Of a DNA stretch of 64,000 nt, positions 24,778 to 36,144 are shown one piece after another; the first letter of the stretch is position 1; each line of letters opens with the position of its first letter. Under the pieces are notes generated by a model, which made no database searches, was not told the DNA's origin, and was given only the letters and a program-made list of their open reading frames with translations. This DNA comes from BCD1 sp965230565. Its GTDB lineage: Bacteria > Bacteroidota > Bacteroidia > Chitinophagales > Saprospiraceae. The translations under genes were made by a program, and so were the position numbers. Location: assembly GCA_965230565.1 (NCBI GenBank), contig CBDDLH010000003.1, positions 372,001 to 436,000 on the forward strand, written 5' to 3'.

Positions 24778-26286
24778 CTACTCCCCAACCGTCCAATTGG
24801 TACCATCCTTCCCATCTTTGAGCTGGATGTTCAGCTCTTTCATCTTATCACGGATTTTGTCGGAAGTAGCCCAGTCTTTGTTGGCACGGGCTTCGGTTCT
24901 CATTTCGATGATGAAATCCATGACACCATCCAATACGCTGTTGTCATCACCGGAAGCGCCTGTTTCATCTTTCAATCCGAAGATGTCGAAGACAAAAGCG
25001 TGGTAGAAAGACTCCAGACGTTCAAGCGTTTCCGCTGACACTTCGCTCATTGGCAGGTGACCATCTTTGAGGCTGTTGATCTTACTTGCCAGTTCGAAAA
25101 TTCTTCCCAGTGTTTTCGGTGTATTGAAATCGTCATTCATTTCGGCCTGAGCGAGGTCCATCAGATCGTTGAGGTCCTGATCGACTTTTCCTGCTGCCGG
25201 GCCGGCATGATTGTGCAATTTTGCCAGGGACTTATTGGCTTCCATCAAACGGCGATAGCCTTTTTCGGCAGCCTGAAGTGCCTCATCCGTAAGGTCGAGC
25301 GTACTGCTGTAATGGGTTTGCAACATGAAGAAGCGTACCACCATTGGGCTGTACCCTTTACTCACATGCGGACTCTCCCCGGTGAATAATTCTTCCGGTG
25401 AAATGGTATTGCCGTCACTTTTCGACATTTTACGACCATTCATCAACAACATATTGGCATGTAGCCAGTAATTGCATGGTCCATGTCCGCAGGAGGCTGT
25501 ATTCTGAGCGATCTCATTTTCATGGTGAGGGAATTTAAGATCGTTTCCACCACCGTGAATATCAAAAGTTTCTCCAAGGTATTTGGTACTCATCACCGAG
25601 CACTCCAGATGCCAGCCGGGGAATCCAACTGACCAGGGTGAGTTCCAGCGAAGGATATGCTCCGGTGAAGCTTTCATCCAAATTGCAAAATCAGACGGGT
25701 GTTTTTTCTCGTCCTGTTTTTTGAGATCATCGCGGGATTCTGCGATCAGTTCTTCGATCTTTCTGCCGGACAATTCACCATAACTCCCTTTTTTATCTTC
25801 CGCGTATTTCAGTGTATCAAAATATACGGATCCGTTCTTTTCATAAGCATACCCGTTATCGAGGATCTCCTGTACCATTTCAATCTGCTCCAGGATGTGC
25901 CCGGTAGCTCTAGGCTCAATGCTTGGCTCCAGGGTATTAAACATCCTCATGATATCGTGGAAGCCATTGGAGTATTTTTGCACTACCTCCATGGGTTCCA
26001 GTTGTTCGAGCCTTGCTCTTTTGGCAATCTTATCTTCTCCGGTATCGGCATCATTTTCCAGGTGCCCTACATCCGTTATGTTACGGACGTAACGGACTTT
26101 GTACCCCAGGTACATGAGATATCTATAAATGATGTCGAAGCTCACAAAAGTCCGGCAGTTACCCAGGTGGACATCACTGTAAACGGTAGGCCCGCAAACA
26201 TACATACCTACATGTCCCTCATGAATGGGTTTAAAGATCTCTTTCTTTCTGTGAAGACTGTTGTAAACTCTTAATTCGTTTTCCAT
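24778..26286 (-). CDS. cysS: Cysteinyl-tRNA synthetase
   Basis: Class I aminoacyl-tRNA synthetase of 502 residues that charges tRNA-Cys. The start is set at ATG 26286 (MENELRVYNSLHRKKEIF), which gives the normal N-terminus; the frame stays open 31 codons further, but that part is not conserved in type. The HIGH-type signature is HLGNCRTF, preceded by the zinc cysteine in YVCGPTVYSDVHLGN; the second zinc group is GWHLECSVMS, HHENEIAQ follows, and KMSKSDGNT is the ATP loop. The anticodon-binding helical domain ends the protein. Confidence 0.97.
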   Translation of the reverse strand: MENELRVYNSLHRKKEIFKPIHEGHVGMYVCGPTVYSDVHLGNCRTFVSFDIIYRYLMYLGYKVRYVRNITDVGHLENDADTGEDKIAKRARLEQLEPMEVVQKYSNGFHDIMRMFNTLEPSIEPRATGHILEQIEMVQEILDNGYAYEKNGSVYFDTLKYAEDKKGSYGELSGRKIEELIAESRDDLKKQDEKKHPSDFAIWMKASPEHILRWNSPWSVGFPGWHLECSVMSTKYLGETFDIHGGGNDLKFPHHENEIAQNTASCGHGPCNYWLHANMLLMNGRKMSKSDGNTISPEELFTGESPHVSKGYSPMVVRFFMLQTHYSSTLDLTDEALQAAEKGYRRLMEANKSLAKLHNHAGPAAGKVDQDLNDLMDLAQAEMNDDFNTPKTLGRIFELASKINSLKDGHLPMSEVSAETLERLESFYHAFVFDIFGLKDETGASGDDNSVLDGVMDFIIEMRTEARANKDWATSDKIRDKMKELNIQLKDGKDGTNWTVGE

Positions 26287-26657
26287 GATCATTTTTATGA
26301 AATTTTCAGTTGCCGGACATTTTGATCTCAGACAAACCGCAAAAATATACCCTTTATCCCAACTCGTCAAATTTGCCAAATATTATTTTCCAAACCTGCA
26401 GAAATACTATTTTTTGAAAAAATAGTATTTCTATGAAACATATACGTTCCTGAAACAAAATTAGTTCCGCAAGGCTGATCTTTTGCTTACAGCACTAAAA
26501 ACTCAATGATTATTTGCAAATACCATGTTTTTTGTTTTTATTGGAATCCGATTCATTTCTTTAAAAAAATCAACGACTTCGTTTTCATTTCCATTCTACC
26601 TGACCATAGCCGGTTATGGTGGTTCTATTTATGTAATTGATCAAAAAAATTATAGTT
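26287..26657. other. Intergenic region upstream of cysS and of the T9SS cargo gene
   Basis: Divergent promoter space between two genes. It holds one 33-bp palindrome (26400-26432) and otherwise AT-rich sequence without a clear TAnnTTTG element. Confidence 0.4.
26400..26432. repeat. 33-bp palindrome, copy A
   Basis: Perfect palindrome: 16-bp arms (AGAAATACTATTTTTT and its complement) around one G. Three other copies of exactly 33 bp lie at 32071, 49293 and 54792. Confidence 0.85.
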
Positions 26658-28325
26658 ATGAAAACGATTGAAAAATTCCTTTTGACACTTTTTTTATTGT
26701 TAATTTTCGAAGGGCCGTCCATTGGTCAGGATTGTCCGGGTGCCTCTGCCCAGACTGATTTGGCGGCCAATAATGTACGTGCCAGAATTGCCCACGGTGG
26801 GGCCCTTTGGTGGGATGGATCTGATGCCCAGTATATCTTTCCGGCTATTGACGTGATCTCTACCCAGGAGGTTTCTGCGCTATTCGCCGGCGGATTTTGG
26901 CTGGGCGGCATCGATCCTGGAGGGAATCTCAAGATTGCAGCAACTACATATGGTATTGGCCCCGCAGGAGGCTATCCTGCAGGCCCCTTATCTCCCGACG
27001 GAACTACTAATGAAGACAATTGCAACAATTGGGATCGCTTTTTCAAAGTTGCCAATTCAGATATTGAAGCCCTGAAAGCTGACTGGCAGGATAACGGCAT
27101 GATCGACAATACAGTGCCTGCAAGCATTCTTGGCTGGCCGGGAAGAGGCAATCCGCATTTTTCCGATGTCAACGGATATTCCTTGCCAGAAGGCTCTTTT
27201 GCTCCGTATATTGACATCAATGGTGACGGAGTATACAATCCAATGCTTGGAGACTACCCTGCCACTAAGCAGGCTGATGAGGCGATCTGGTGGGTTTATA
27301 ATTATGGTAATAATAGCGACACATACCCAGAGGCTCCGGGAATAGAGGTTCATGCCATGGCTTATGCCTACGCCAGTGATGTTGATGCGCTTAATAATAC
27401 CACCTTTTATGATATAAAACTCATCAACAAAAGCCCGACATCTCTCGACTCCACCTACTTCTCCATTTGGACGGATCCGGACCTGGGATGTTATACTGAT
27501 GATTATGTCGGTTATAATCCGGACAATCACATGGCTTTTGTTTATAATACGGATGCTGTTGATGGCAGCATTGGTTGCAGCTGTGATCAGGGAGTAAACA
27601 CCTATTGTGAAGAAATCCCAATAGTAGGTATTTTACCTCTGGATGGAATAGAAAGTCAGGGTAATATATCTCCTTCCTCTTTTGTCGTATACCATGGCTA
27701 TGAGGGGCCTCCAAATCAGGGAAACCCTAACATACCACTTGAATACTATCGCCTGATGCAAGGACGGTGGTTGGACGGCTCTACCATTACAGACCCAAAT
27801 GGCGAACCTATTCAATACATGTATCCGGGTTCTCCTGACAATGAAGATGAATGGTCCATGTGCTCCGATGGAGGTCTTCCTGTTGGAGACAGAAGGATGT
27901 TGATCAACTTCGGACCTTTTGATTTCCCCCAGGGGGCTATCGAAGCGATTTCGTTTGCGGTGGTTGGCGTTGAAAATGTGCCGCATCCTTGTCCGTCACT
28001 GGACCCAATTACAGACGCTGCCAACGAAGTATTGGGGTTTTTCGATATAATTTCCGCAGAGGAATCGCCTGGAGTAGTTGAATGTAAGACAAGTGTTTTC
28101 CCCAATCCTGTAACCGGGCAATCGGTCATTACCCTAGATGGGGAAAATGACAGCATTTCGGAAGTTATCATTTACACTTCTAATGGGGCAACTGCCCTTT
28201 ATCAGCAAAAGTTAGGCAATAGTCAATTTGATGTTGGTAAAAGTTCACTGCCTGCTGGAGTTTACTTTTTCAGAGTAACAACTGAGGAAGGTAAGATTGG
28301 CAGAGGGAAGTTTGTTGTGCATTAA
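26658..28325 (+). CDS. T9SS-secreted protein, large unknown N-terminal part
   Basis: A 555-residue secreted protein. ATG 26658 gives a good signal peptide (MKTIEKFLLTLFLLLIFEGP, ending near SIGQ). The body (25-475) is rich in Gly, Asp, Asn, Tyr and Pro, with a calcium-site-like DINGDGVYNPMLGDYP near 195 and several cysteines (CSCDQG). This is typical of secreted surface proteins found in Saprospiria, and I know no function for it. The end (from CKTSVFPNPVTGQSV, about 480-555) is a type A T9SS sorting domain finishing with GRGKFVVH. The gene is followed by a large inverted repeat. Confidence 0.85.
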   Translation: MKTIEKFLLTLFLLLIFEGPSIGQDCPGASAQTDLAANNVRARIAHGGALWWDGSDAQYIFPAIDVISTQEVSALFAGGFWLGGIDPGGNLKIAATTYGIGPAGGYPAGPLSPDGTTNEDNCNNWDRFFKVANSDIEALKADWQDNGMIDNTVPASILGWPGRGNPHFSDVNGYSLPEGSFAPYIDINGDGVYNPMLGDYPATKQADEAIWWVYNYGNNSDTYPEAPGIEVHAMAYAYASDVDALNNTTFYDIKLINKSPTSLDSTYFSIWTDPDLGCYTDDYVGYNPDNHMAFVYNTDAVDGSIGCSCDQGVNTYCEEIPIVGILPLDGIESQGNISPSSFVVYHGYEGPPNQGNPNIPLEYYRLMQGRWLDGSTITDPNGEPIQYMYPGSPDNEDEWSMCSDGGLPVGDRRMLINFGPFDFPQGAIEAISFAVVGVENVPHPCPSLDPITDAANEVLGFFDIISAEESPGVVECKTSVFPNPVTGQSVITLDGENDSISEVIIYTSNGATALYQQKLGNSQFDVGKSSLPAGVYFFRVTTEEGKIGRGKFVVH

Positions 28326-28331
28326 AAAGGG

Positions 28332-28397
28332 ATTCACGCAGATGGCGCTGATTTACGCTGATATTTTTTCTGCGTTATCTGCGCCATCTGCGTGCCC
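28332..28397. terminator. Inverted repeat behind the T9SS cargo gene
   Basis: CACGCAGATGGCGC (28335-28348) and its exact reverse complement (28381-28394) enclose 32 bases with a T6 run. It lies between two convergent genes and may end both transcripts. The sequence resembles repeats widespread in bacterial intergenic DNA. Confidence 0.5.
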
Positions 28398-28402
28398 AAT
28401 CC

Positions 28403-30075
<1,673 letters not shown>

Positions 30076-31122
30076 CTACTCCGGCTGCAGCCTGGCAAAT
30101 ACCGGATAGTGATCAGAATAATTGACTTTGACGATATCGAACTCCAGTGTTTGGAGTCCTGCCGATTCCAGTATGTAGTCAATTCTTAGCCCGGGAATGC
30201 TGCCTGCATAAGTGGTTCCAATCCCCACTCCTGCTTTTTTGAAGGTATCTGTTGTTCCTTTAGAAAGCAGGTGATAGGCATTGGATTGGGGCACATCATT
30301 AAAATCTCCGCAGATGATCACCGGATTGGGACTTCTTTGAATATGCTCAGCTATTTCCTTGGCCTGAATGGCTCTCTTTCTGGCAGAATTCCGGTATTTT
30401 CCAATCATTCCCCTGATGGTCAACCAGGTCTGCTTTTGTTGGATCTTTCCCTCAGAGGCTACTTTATCTGCTATTTTTGAGACCTCATTGGATTGAAGGT
30501 GAATATTAAATAACCGGTAGACTTTTTCTCCGATTGTTATGTCTGCTGATAAATATCCATTGGATCGGTTATTGTAATACTTCGCTCTCTTTTTACTGAT
30601 CGGATATTTCGAAAAAACAGCAAGTTGACCTCCCTGATCCTGAAAGAAGTGCTTGCAATCTGTGCCTTTGGTAATATAATCCATAAAAGGGCCAGCTGCT
30701 CTCGGAACGGGGAACTCCTGAAAGCATAGGATATCGGGTTGGTATTCGTTGATGAGACCAGTAATTTCTTCTTCTGTGAGTCTTGTTGTTCCTCCTCCCG
30801 GTTTAACAAGGTTCCGGCAATTATAGGTCATAACCCGAATTTCAGTTTCAGTTTCAGGGTGGTTAGGTTTGGTTCGAAATCCCACAAGGCTGGTTAATTG
30901 CCCCCAACCCAAAATCAACCAGGCGAGTGAATAGATAAAATAGCGCTTTCGCAATACGCCCCAAATGAATACAAACAGGATATTTGCCAATACCAGCCAG
31001 GGATAAAAGAGGCCGAGAATGGAAAACATCCAGAAACTCTGAGGGGAGACGTAAGGAGAAATATAGGCACCGAATCCTAAAAAGATGGTGAATATATTGA
31101 TCCAGAAAAGTATTTTTACCAT
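30076..31122 (-). CDS. Membrane-anchored endonuclease/exonuclease/phosphatase (EEP) family protein
   Basis: About 348 residues from ATG 31122 (an ATG six codons earlier is possible). The N-terminal 85 residues carry three hydrophobic segments, so the catalytic part is tethered to the inner membrane. The EEP domain follows: IRVMTYNCRNL, CFQEFPVP with the metal-binding glutamate, VIICGDFNDVP, and the final SDHYPVFARL. The family includes nucleases, sphingomyelinases and inositol phosphatases. The membrane-anchored Bacteroidota type has no established substrate. Divergent from pgeF, with 65 bp between the starts. Confidence 0.88.
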   Translation of the reverse strand: MVKILFWINIFTIFLGFGAYISPYVSPQSFWMFSILGLFYPWLVLANILFVFIWGVLRKRYFIYSLAWLILGWGQLTSLVGFRTKPNHPETETEIRVMTYNCRNLVKPGGGTTRLTEEEITGLINEYQPDILCFQEFPVPRAAGPFMDYITKGTDCKHFFQDQGGQLAVFSKYPISKKRAKYYNNRSNGYLSADITIGEKVYRLFNIHLQSNEVSKIADKVASEGKIQQKQTWLTIRGMIGKYRNSARKRAIQAKEIAEHIQRSPNPVIICGDFNDVPQSNAYHLLSKGTTDTFKKAGVGIGTTYAGSIPGLRIDYILESAGLQTLEFDIVKVNYSDHYPVFARLQPE

Positions 31123-31187
31123 TACAAAGTTTTGGGTCAATTTGCGAGTTTTGATGTGGTTTTAAAAATAAAAATAGTTGAAATATT

Positions 31188-31940
31188 TTGATTAACAAAT
31201 CTTCCTTCCACCAATCTTTGAAGTCCTGCCAGAATATTGTTGCCGGAGAAAGCACCCGATTGGGAGGTTACAGCCTGCCGCCATTTGAATCACTCAATCT
31301 CGGCTTATATACGGATGATGACCAGGAATCTATTCTGAAAAACAGGCAGTATTTTTTCGAATCCATCGGCATCAAACCCGAACAATCGGCAGGTAGTCAT
31401 CAGGTACACGGAGATCGTGTTATTCATGTTAAACAACCTGGGCAATTTGAAGGTTATGATGCATTGATTTGTAACCAAAAAGGAATATTTCTGACAGTAA
31501 CAGTCGCTGATTGCACTCCTGTTTTGGTTTTTGACTCCCGCAATGAAGCCGTTGCAGCTATTCATGCCGGATGGAAAGGTACTGTGCTGGAAATTGTTCG
31601 AAAAGCATTGAAACTGATGTCAAAAAATTTCGGCACAAAAGGCGAGGATTGCCACGCCTATATTGGCACTTGCATTGATGAATGTTCCTTTGAGGTTGAC
31701 GCGGATGTGGCTGATCATTTTGACAGCCAGTTCAAGAGGTGGGATGACAACCTAAAAAAATATTTCATCGACTTAAAAGAAGCTAATAAAAAACAATTGC
31801 TTGATTTTGGGGTACCTCATGAACACATCGAAGTTTCTCCGTATTCGACCTATGAGCATAACGAACGATATTTTTCTTATCGTAAAGAAAAAGGACAGAC
31901 GGGGAGGATGCTCGGAGTGATTGGGATGATGGACGATTAA
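31188..31940 (+). CDS. pgeF: Peptidoglycan editing factor / polyphenol oxidase family (laccase domain)
   Basis: Member of the YfiH/PgeF (Cu-oxidase_4) family, 250 residues. It shows AGSHQVHGDRVIHV, the zinc-site motif TVADCTPVLVFD, AAIHAGWKGTV and YIGTCIDECSFEV. Members remove wrongly incorporated L-serine-type precursors from peptidoglycan, and some act as purine nucleoside phosphorylases. The start is TTG at 31188; a stop lies directly upstream in frame and no in-frame ATG occurs before the conserved region. Its last three codons belong to the 14-bp tandem repeat that follows. Confidence 0.92.
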   Translation: MINKSSFHQSLKSCQNIVAGESTRLGGYSLPPFESLNLGLYTDDDQESILKNRQYFFESIGIKPEQSAGSHQVHGDRVIHVKQPGQFEGYDALICNQKGIFLTVTVADCTPVLVFDSRNEAVAAIHAGWKGTVLEIVRKALKLMSKNFGTKGEDCHAYIGTCIDECSFEVDADVADHFDSQFKRWDDNLKKYFIDLKEANKKQLLDFGVPHEHIEVSPYSTYEHNERYFSYRKEKGQTGRMLGVIGMMDD

Positions 31941-32008
31941 CGGTAGACGACTTACGGTAGACGACTTACGGTGGACGATTAACGGTAGACGAGTTACGGT
32001 GGACGGTG
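31931..32008. repeat. 14-bp tandem repeat (GGACGATTAACGGT / AGACGACTTACGGT), five units plus part
   Basis: The array starts inside pgeF, so the GAC GAT TAA end of that gene is part of the first unit. The same 14-mer, with CTCA in place of CTTA, forms an array at 63926-64000. Confidence 0.85.
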
Positions 32009-32070
32009 TAAGGGGTGGGCTGTTCCTGGCTAGAGTTTTCAATTCACAGTACCAATTGGCAGTCATAATA

Positions 32071-32103
32071 AGAAATACTATTTTTTTGAAAAATAGTATT
32101 TCT
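32071..32103. repeat. 33-bp palindrome, copy B
   Basis: 15-bp arms AGAAATACTATTTTT and complement with a TTG centre, in the gap between pgeF and the nucleotidyltransferase. Confidence 0.85.
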
Positions 32104-32228
32104 GAACCCATAACCCGAAATGGAGTAAAGTGACATCCTCGTGCACTATAGTGCCGGGACGCGTAACCCGAAACTAATAAAATCTCAAAAATCTTTGTTA
32201 CCTTGGTCATCAGATTATAAAGCCAAAA

Positions 32229-33236
32229 ATGTCCGTAAAAGCCATCATACCTGTTGCAGGCAAAGGGCTCCGGCTACGGCCGCTGACCTATACCCAGCCC
32301 AAACCCCTTATTTCTGTGGCTGGAAAGCCAATAATTTCTTTTGTGATAGACCAGTTACTGGATATTGGTGTCGAAGATTTTGTCTTTATCCTGGGCTATC
32401 TTGGAGAAAAGATCAAATTGCACATCAAGGAAAATTACCCTGAATTAAAAACCACCTTTATTTTCCAGGAGGACCGCCTAGGATCAGGACACGCCATCTG
32501 GATGGCCAGAGAAACCATCAGGTCTTCCGACGAAGTGCTCATCTGTTTCGGAGATACCATCATCGATATGAATCTCCAGAAAATTATGGAAGTTCCCTTA
32601 AATTGTATCGGTGTAAAAAAGGTGGACGATCCAAGAAATTTTGGAGTTGTTGAAGTGGGCAAAAACGGAAAGGTAAAAGCCGTGGAAGAAAAGCCAAAAA
32701 TTCCAAGATCAAACCTGGCCATGGTAGGCATTTATAAGATCAATAGAGTTCCCGGGTTTTTGACTGCTTTGGAAAAGGCGGTGGCCATAGGTTTTGAGCA
32801 AGAACAGGAAATCCACCTTACTGACGTCCTTTCCGAAATGATCAAACAAGGCAGTAATATCAAAACCTTTGAGGTGGATAACTGGTTTGACTGCGGGCAA
32901 ATTGACGTTTTGCTGGATACGAATGCTACTTTCCTGGATCGGGATGGGTATGCTTCATTTGACCTTCCAAGCTTTTACAATTCAATCATCATTCATCCGG
33001 TAAGCATTGGAGAGAATTGCGATATAAGCAATTCCATCATTGGTCCACATGTCACTATCGGTGACAATGTTACCATCAACGGTGCTATCGTAAAAAATTC
33101 CATCATCGGAGAATATTCCACCATTCAGGAGATTATTTTGAGGAAGTCAGTGGTAGGAAATGATGCAACGATTACCGGATTTCGTCAAAGCCTTAATATT
33201 GGTGACAATACAGAAATAGATTTCAGCCCAAAATAA
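32229..33236 (+). CDS. Sugar-1-phosphate nucleotidyltransferase with C-terminal hexapeptide repeats
   Basis: A 335-residue cytoplasmic enzyme that makes NDP-sugars. The nucleotide-binding loop AGKGLRLRPLTYTQPKPLI (about 9-27) is complete, VCFGDTIID supplies the metal aspartate, and EEKPKIPRS and WFDCGQ follow. From residue ~255 a left-handed beta helix is visible from hexapeptide repeats (IGENCDISNSIIGPHVTIGD). The pattern fits glucose-1-phosphate thymidylyl- or uridylyltransferases and archaeal-type bifunctional enzymes; the sugar cannot be told. It has no polysaccharide genes as neighbours. Confidence 0.9.
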   Translation: MSVKAIIPVAGKGLRLRPLTYTQPKPLISVAGKPIISFVIDQLLDIGVEDFVFILGYLGEKIKLHIKENYPELKTTFIFQEDRLGSGHAIWMARETIRSSDEVLICFGDTIIDMNLQKIMEVPLNCIGVKKVDDPRNFGVVEVGKNGKVKAVEEKPKIPRSNLAMVGIYKINRVPGFLTALEKAVAIGFEQEQEIHLTDVLSEMIKQGSNIKTFEVDNWFDCGQIDVLLDTNATFLDRDGYASFDLPSFYNSIIIHPVSIGENCDISNSIIGPHVTIGDNVTINGAIVKNSIIGEYSTIQEIILRKSVVGNDATITGFRQSLNIGDNTEIDFSPK

Positions 33237-33241
33237 AAAAA

Positions 33242-33264
33242 GGCAGGGAAAAAATTTCCCCGCC
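33242..33264. terminator. Hairpin after the nucleotidyltransferase
   Basis: GGC-A-GGGAAA pairs with TTTCCC-C-GCC around an AAA loop, 5 bp behind the stop codon. No T-run follows on the plus strand, so strength is uncertain. Confidence 0.5.
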
Positions 33265-33546
33265 GGATTAATCGATAGAAACTTAATCTCCTATCATGAG
33301 TATCAAATGAAAAAGACAATCTAAATTCTATATATTTTATTTTCCTTCAATATTTTTTTAGAAATATTGAATTTTATTCAAATAAACACCACTTTTGTTG
33401 TGGCTGTTCAACTTTTTTCTCCGCTTTCGCTTTACAATTACAATATTAAGGGGGTTTTTGTATTCTGTACAATTACTTTTAGAGGGGATATAAGAAATTA
33501 AAGCCCCCGATTTTTTTTGTAACAAACTGAAAATAAATAAGTTGCC
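33265..33546. other. AT-rich leader region of the 521-residue protein gene
   Basis: No gene. It contains long A and T runs and presumably the promoter of the next gene. I see no exact TAnnTTTG. Confidence 0.35.
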
Positions 33547-35112
33547 GTGTTAAACAATCCTATACCCACGCATCATTCCGATACGCTGTTTAACCTAATA
33601 AAAACGCTGACAAAGGCTGAAAAACGTAATTTCAAGCTTTATGCCAATCGTACGCAAAGCCGTTCCCAACTGAAATTCATTCAGCTTTTTGACATATTGG
33701 ACAAACAAAAAGAACCTAATGACGAGCAGGTACTGAAAAGAATTGAGGGCCTCAAGAAGAACCAACTGGCCAATATGAAACAGCACCTGTACCGGCAAAT
33801 CCTTAAGAGTCTCCGACTCATCCACCAGCAAAAGAATGTCTCCATTGAGATCAGAGAACAAATTGACTATTCCTACATTCTATACGGTAAGGGGCTTTAT
33901 ATGCAAGCTTTAAAGGTATTGGAAAAATGCCGTCAACTGGCTCGTGAAAATCACCTGAACATTCTCCACCTGGAAATCCTGGAATTTCAAAAACTTATTG
34001 AAGAAAGACATATTACGAGAAGCCGTTCCATAAAGAAAAGAATTGAACGGTTATTAACCGAAAGCCGGGCCCAAAGCGAGATCATCCACAACCGAAGCAA
34101 ACTCGCTAACCTGAAAATAGAGATTCACGGTTTTTATATCAAATACGGCCATGTTCAGAATGAAAGGGACATGGACATCGTAAGACGTCTTTTCCAAAAT
34201 GGTCTCAACCAGATCAAACTGGAAAGACTGAGTTTTTTCGAAAAGATCTTTCTGCACCAGGCACATGTCTGGTATTATTATATTTTGCTTGACTTCGAAA
34301 ATTGTTACAACCACGCCCTGAAATGGGTGAAAATCATTGAAGACAACCCTCAATTCCTGGATTTTGATCCGGATTTGTATATGCGGGGGCTACATTATGT
34401 TTTGACTTCCTCTTACCACCTTAAGGCCATCGATAAATTCAATCAGCACCTTAAGCACTTCAAAAAATTTGAGGAAGAGCGAAGAAAAATATTCAATGAT
34501 AACTCTACAATCCTGGCATTCCTTTACATTCAGACTTCAAGCATTAACAAACATTTCCTGATGGGAACCTTCAGTGAAGGGGTCAAGAAAATTCCCGGGC
34601 TGCTGGAAAAGCTGAATGAGTACAGTAGTAAGATGGATATCCACCGGATTTTGGTGTTTTATTACAAAATTGCCTACATGTATATCGGTAATGAAGACTA
34701 TGATACGGCTCTTGATTACCTCAACGCAATCCTGGACCTCAAAGCAGGGGATTTAAGGGAGGACATCCAAAATTATTCTCATTTGCTTAGTATTCTTGCC
34801 CATTTCGAATTGGGTAATTACCAGCTGTTGGAATACATGGTTGGTAAGGTTCGAAAATTACTTTCAAAAACTAAAGAACTCAATGCTGTTCAGCGGAAGA
34901 CTTTCCGGTTTTTCAACAACATCATCAAAAAACCGGAATCCGAACATATGGATCTCTTTAAAAAATTCCGGGAAGAAATTCGTAAAATCGAAAACGACAG
35001 ACTGGCCATCAGGGATTTCATGTATCTTGATGTTCCTGCGTGGATCGACAGTAAAATTGAAAAAAAACCGATGGCTGAGATCATCCAAAACAGACCAAGG
35101 AGTGTTGATTGA
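33547..35112 (+). CDS. Hypothetical all-helical protein, 521 aa, TPR-like
   Basis: Unrecognised cytoplasmic protein without signal or membrane segments; GTG start at 33547. The N-terminus (residues 10-90, with KTLTKAEKRNFKLYA and KRIEGLKKNQLANMKQHLYRQI) is helical and basic. The middle has repeated helix pairs of about 35-40 residues that look like degenerate tetratricopeptide repeats, for example YILYGKGLYMQALKVLEKCR and YIGNEDYDTALDYLNAILDL. Proteins of this form are, from memory, common and always uncharacterised in Bacteroidota. A scaffold role is likely from the fold. The lipid kinase gene starts 26 bp later, so the two may be cotranscribed. Confidence 0.75.
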   Translation: MLNNPIPTHHSDTLFNLIKTLTKAEKRNFKLYANRTQSRSQLKFIQLFDILDKQKEPNDEQVLKRIEGLKKNQLANMKQHLYRQILKSLRLIHQQKNVSIEIREQIDYSYILYGKGLYMQALKVLEKCRQLARENHLNILHLEILEFQKLIEERHITRSRSIKKRIERLLTESRAQSEIIHNRSKLANLKIEIHGFYIKYGHVQNERDMDIVRRLFQNGLNQIKLERLSFFEKIFLHQAHVWYYYILLDFENCYNHALKWVKIIEDNPQFLDFDPDLYMRGLHYVLTSSYHLKAIDKFNQHLKHFKKFEEERRKIFNDNSTILAFLYIQTSSINKHFLMGTFSEGVKKIPGLLEKLNEYSSKMDIHRILVFYYKIAYMYIGNEDYDTALDYLNAILDLKAGDLREDIQNYSHLLSILAHFELGNYQLLEYMVGKVRKLLSKTKELNAVQRKTFRFFNNIIKKPESEHMDLFKKFREEIRKIENDRLAIRDFMYLDVPAWIDSKIEKKPMAEIIQNRPRSVD

Positions 35113-35138
35113 TCGTGTTAAATTGAGAAAAAACTATT

Positions 35139-36017
35139 GTGAGTAAGAAAAAAATCCTCTTCCTTATCAACCCTGTGGCCGGGCGGAAAAATAATTTTGA
35201 CTATGCCTATTATATCGACAAATACATTGATCAGTCGGTATTTTTGCATGAAGTCTACCGGCCAAATAAAAAAGATGAGGCAACTGAATTATTAAAGGAA
35301 AAAGCCGACAGCTTTGATATCGTCGTCGCGGTAGGCGGAGATGGTACTATCAATGAAGTGATCAATGGTTGTGCCGGCACTCAGGCAATTTTGGGCATTA
35401 TTCCGGCAGGCTCCGGCAATGGTTTAGCCTATTCTTTAGGAATTCCTTTCAGCATCAAAAAAGCCATTAAACTTATTAATAATTACGAGGATAATCTTCA
35501 AAAAATTGATTTGATTCTGGCCAATGACAGATTTGCTGTCAATCAAATCGGTTTCGGTTTCGATGCGCATATTGCCAACCTTTTCTCCAAAACTAAAAAA
35601 CGGGGTTTATTGAAATATGCCTATTTGTCCCTGAGAGAATACTTCAAATATAAAAACGAGCCTTTTTCGTTCAAGGCCAACGGAAAGGAATATGAAGCAC
35701 ATGCATTTGTGGTCAATTTTTCAAACAATTCCCAATTTGGAAATAAAGCACATATTGCTCCGCTGGCTGACTTAAGGGATGGAAATCTGGAAATCAGTAC
35801 ATTGGCACATTTCCCAAAAATTCTATTACCGCTCATACTGATCAGGCTCTTCAGGAAAACCCTCCACCGGTCCAGATTCTATGAATCGTTTAAGGCTCAA
35901 ACAGCTACCATTCCTTTTCAGGAAGATGTTTTGCTAAACATGGATGGGGAACATATTGGGTTGACACGGGATCTGGATCTAAAAGTTTTGAGGCAAGAAC
36001 TTGCCGTGATTGCCTGA
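35139..36017 (+). CDS. Diacylglycerol/lipid kinase family protein (YegS/DgkB type)
   Basis: Kinase of 292 residues that phosphorylates a lipid such as diacylglycerol; soluble and membrane-associated. It shows LFLINPVAGRKNN (residues 6-18), the nucleotide loop VAVGGDGTINEVING and IPAGSGNGLAYSLGIP, then the NQIGFGFDAHIA motif of the C-terminal beta domain and LLNMDGEHI near the end. Start GTG at 35139. It follows the 521-residue protein closely on the same strand. Confidence 0.92.
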   Translation: MSKKKILFLINPVAGRKNNFDYAYYIDKYIDQSVFLHEVYRPNKKDEATELLKEKADSFDIVVAVGGDGTINEVINGCAGTQAILGIIPAGSGNGLAYSLGIPFSIKKAIKLINNYEDNLQKIDLILANDRFAVNQIGFGFDAHIANLFSKTKKRGLLKYAYLSLREYFKYKNEPFSFKANGKEYEAHAFVVNFSNNSQFGNKAHIAPLADLRDGNLEISTLAHFPKILLPLILIRLFRKTLHRSRFYESFKAQTATIPFQEDVLLNMDGEHIGLTRDLDLKVLRQELAVIA

Positions 36018-36144
36018 CGGACTTTCAACTTTTCAATTGAAATAATTATTCATCAGACTCAAGGATAGATTTTGGGTACCTTATTGACCTCGGCTTTTGC
36101 CTGAAAAAGCATACCTGAAAACAGGATTATCCTTTTCCTGTCTT

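Noticed and set aside
26287..26379. N-terminal extension of CysS by 31 codons
   Set aside because: The extension is unlike the family and the normal N-terminus begins at ATG 26286.
31931..32008. Short regular repeats that could be taken for a CRISPR array (also 63926-64000 and 19321-19410)
   Set aside because: Units are directly adjacent with no spacers, are only 8-14 bp long, and no cas gene is present.
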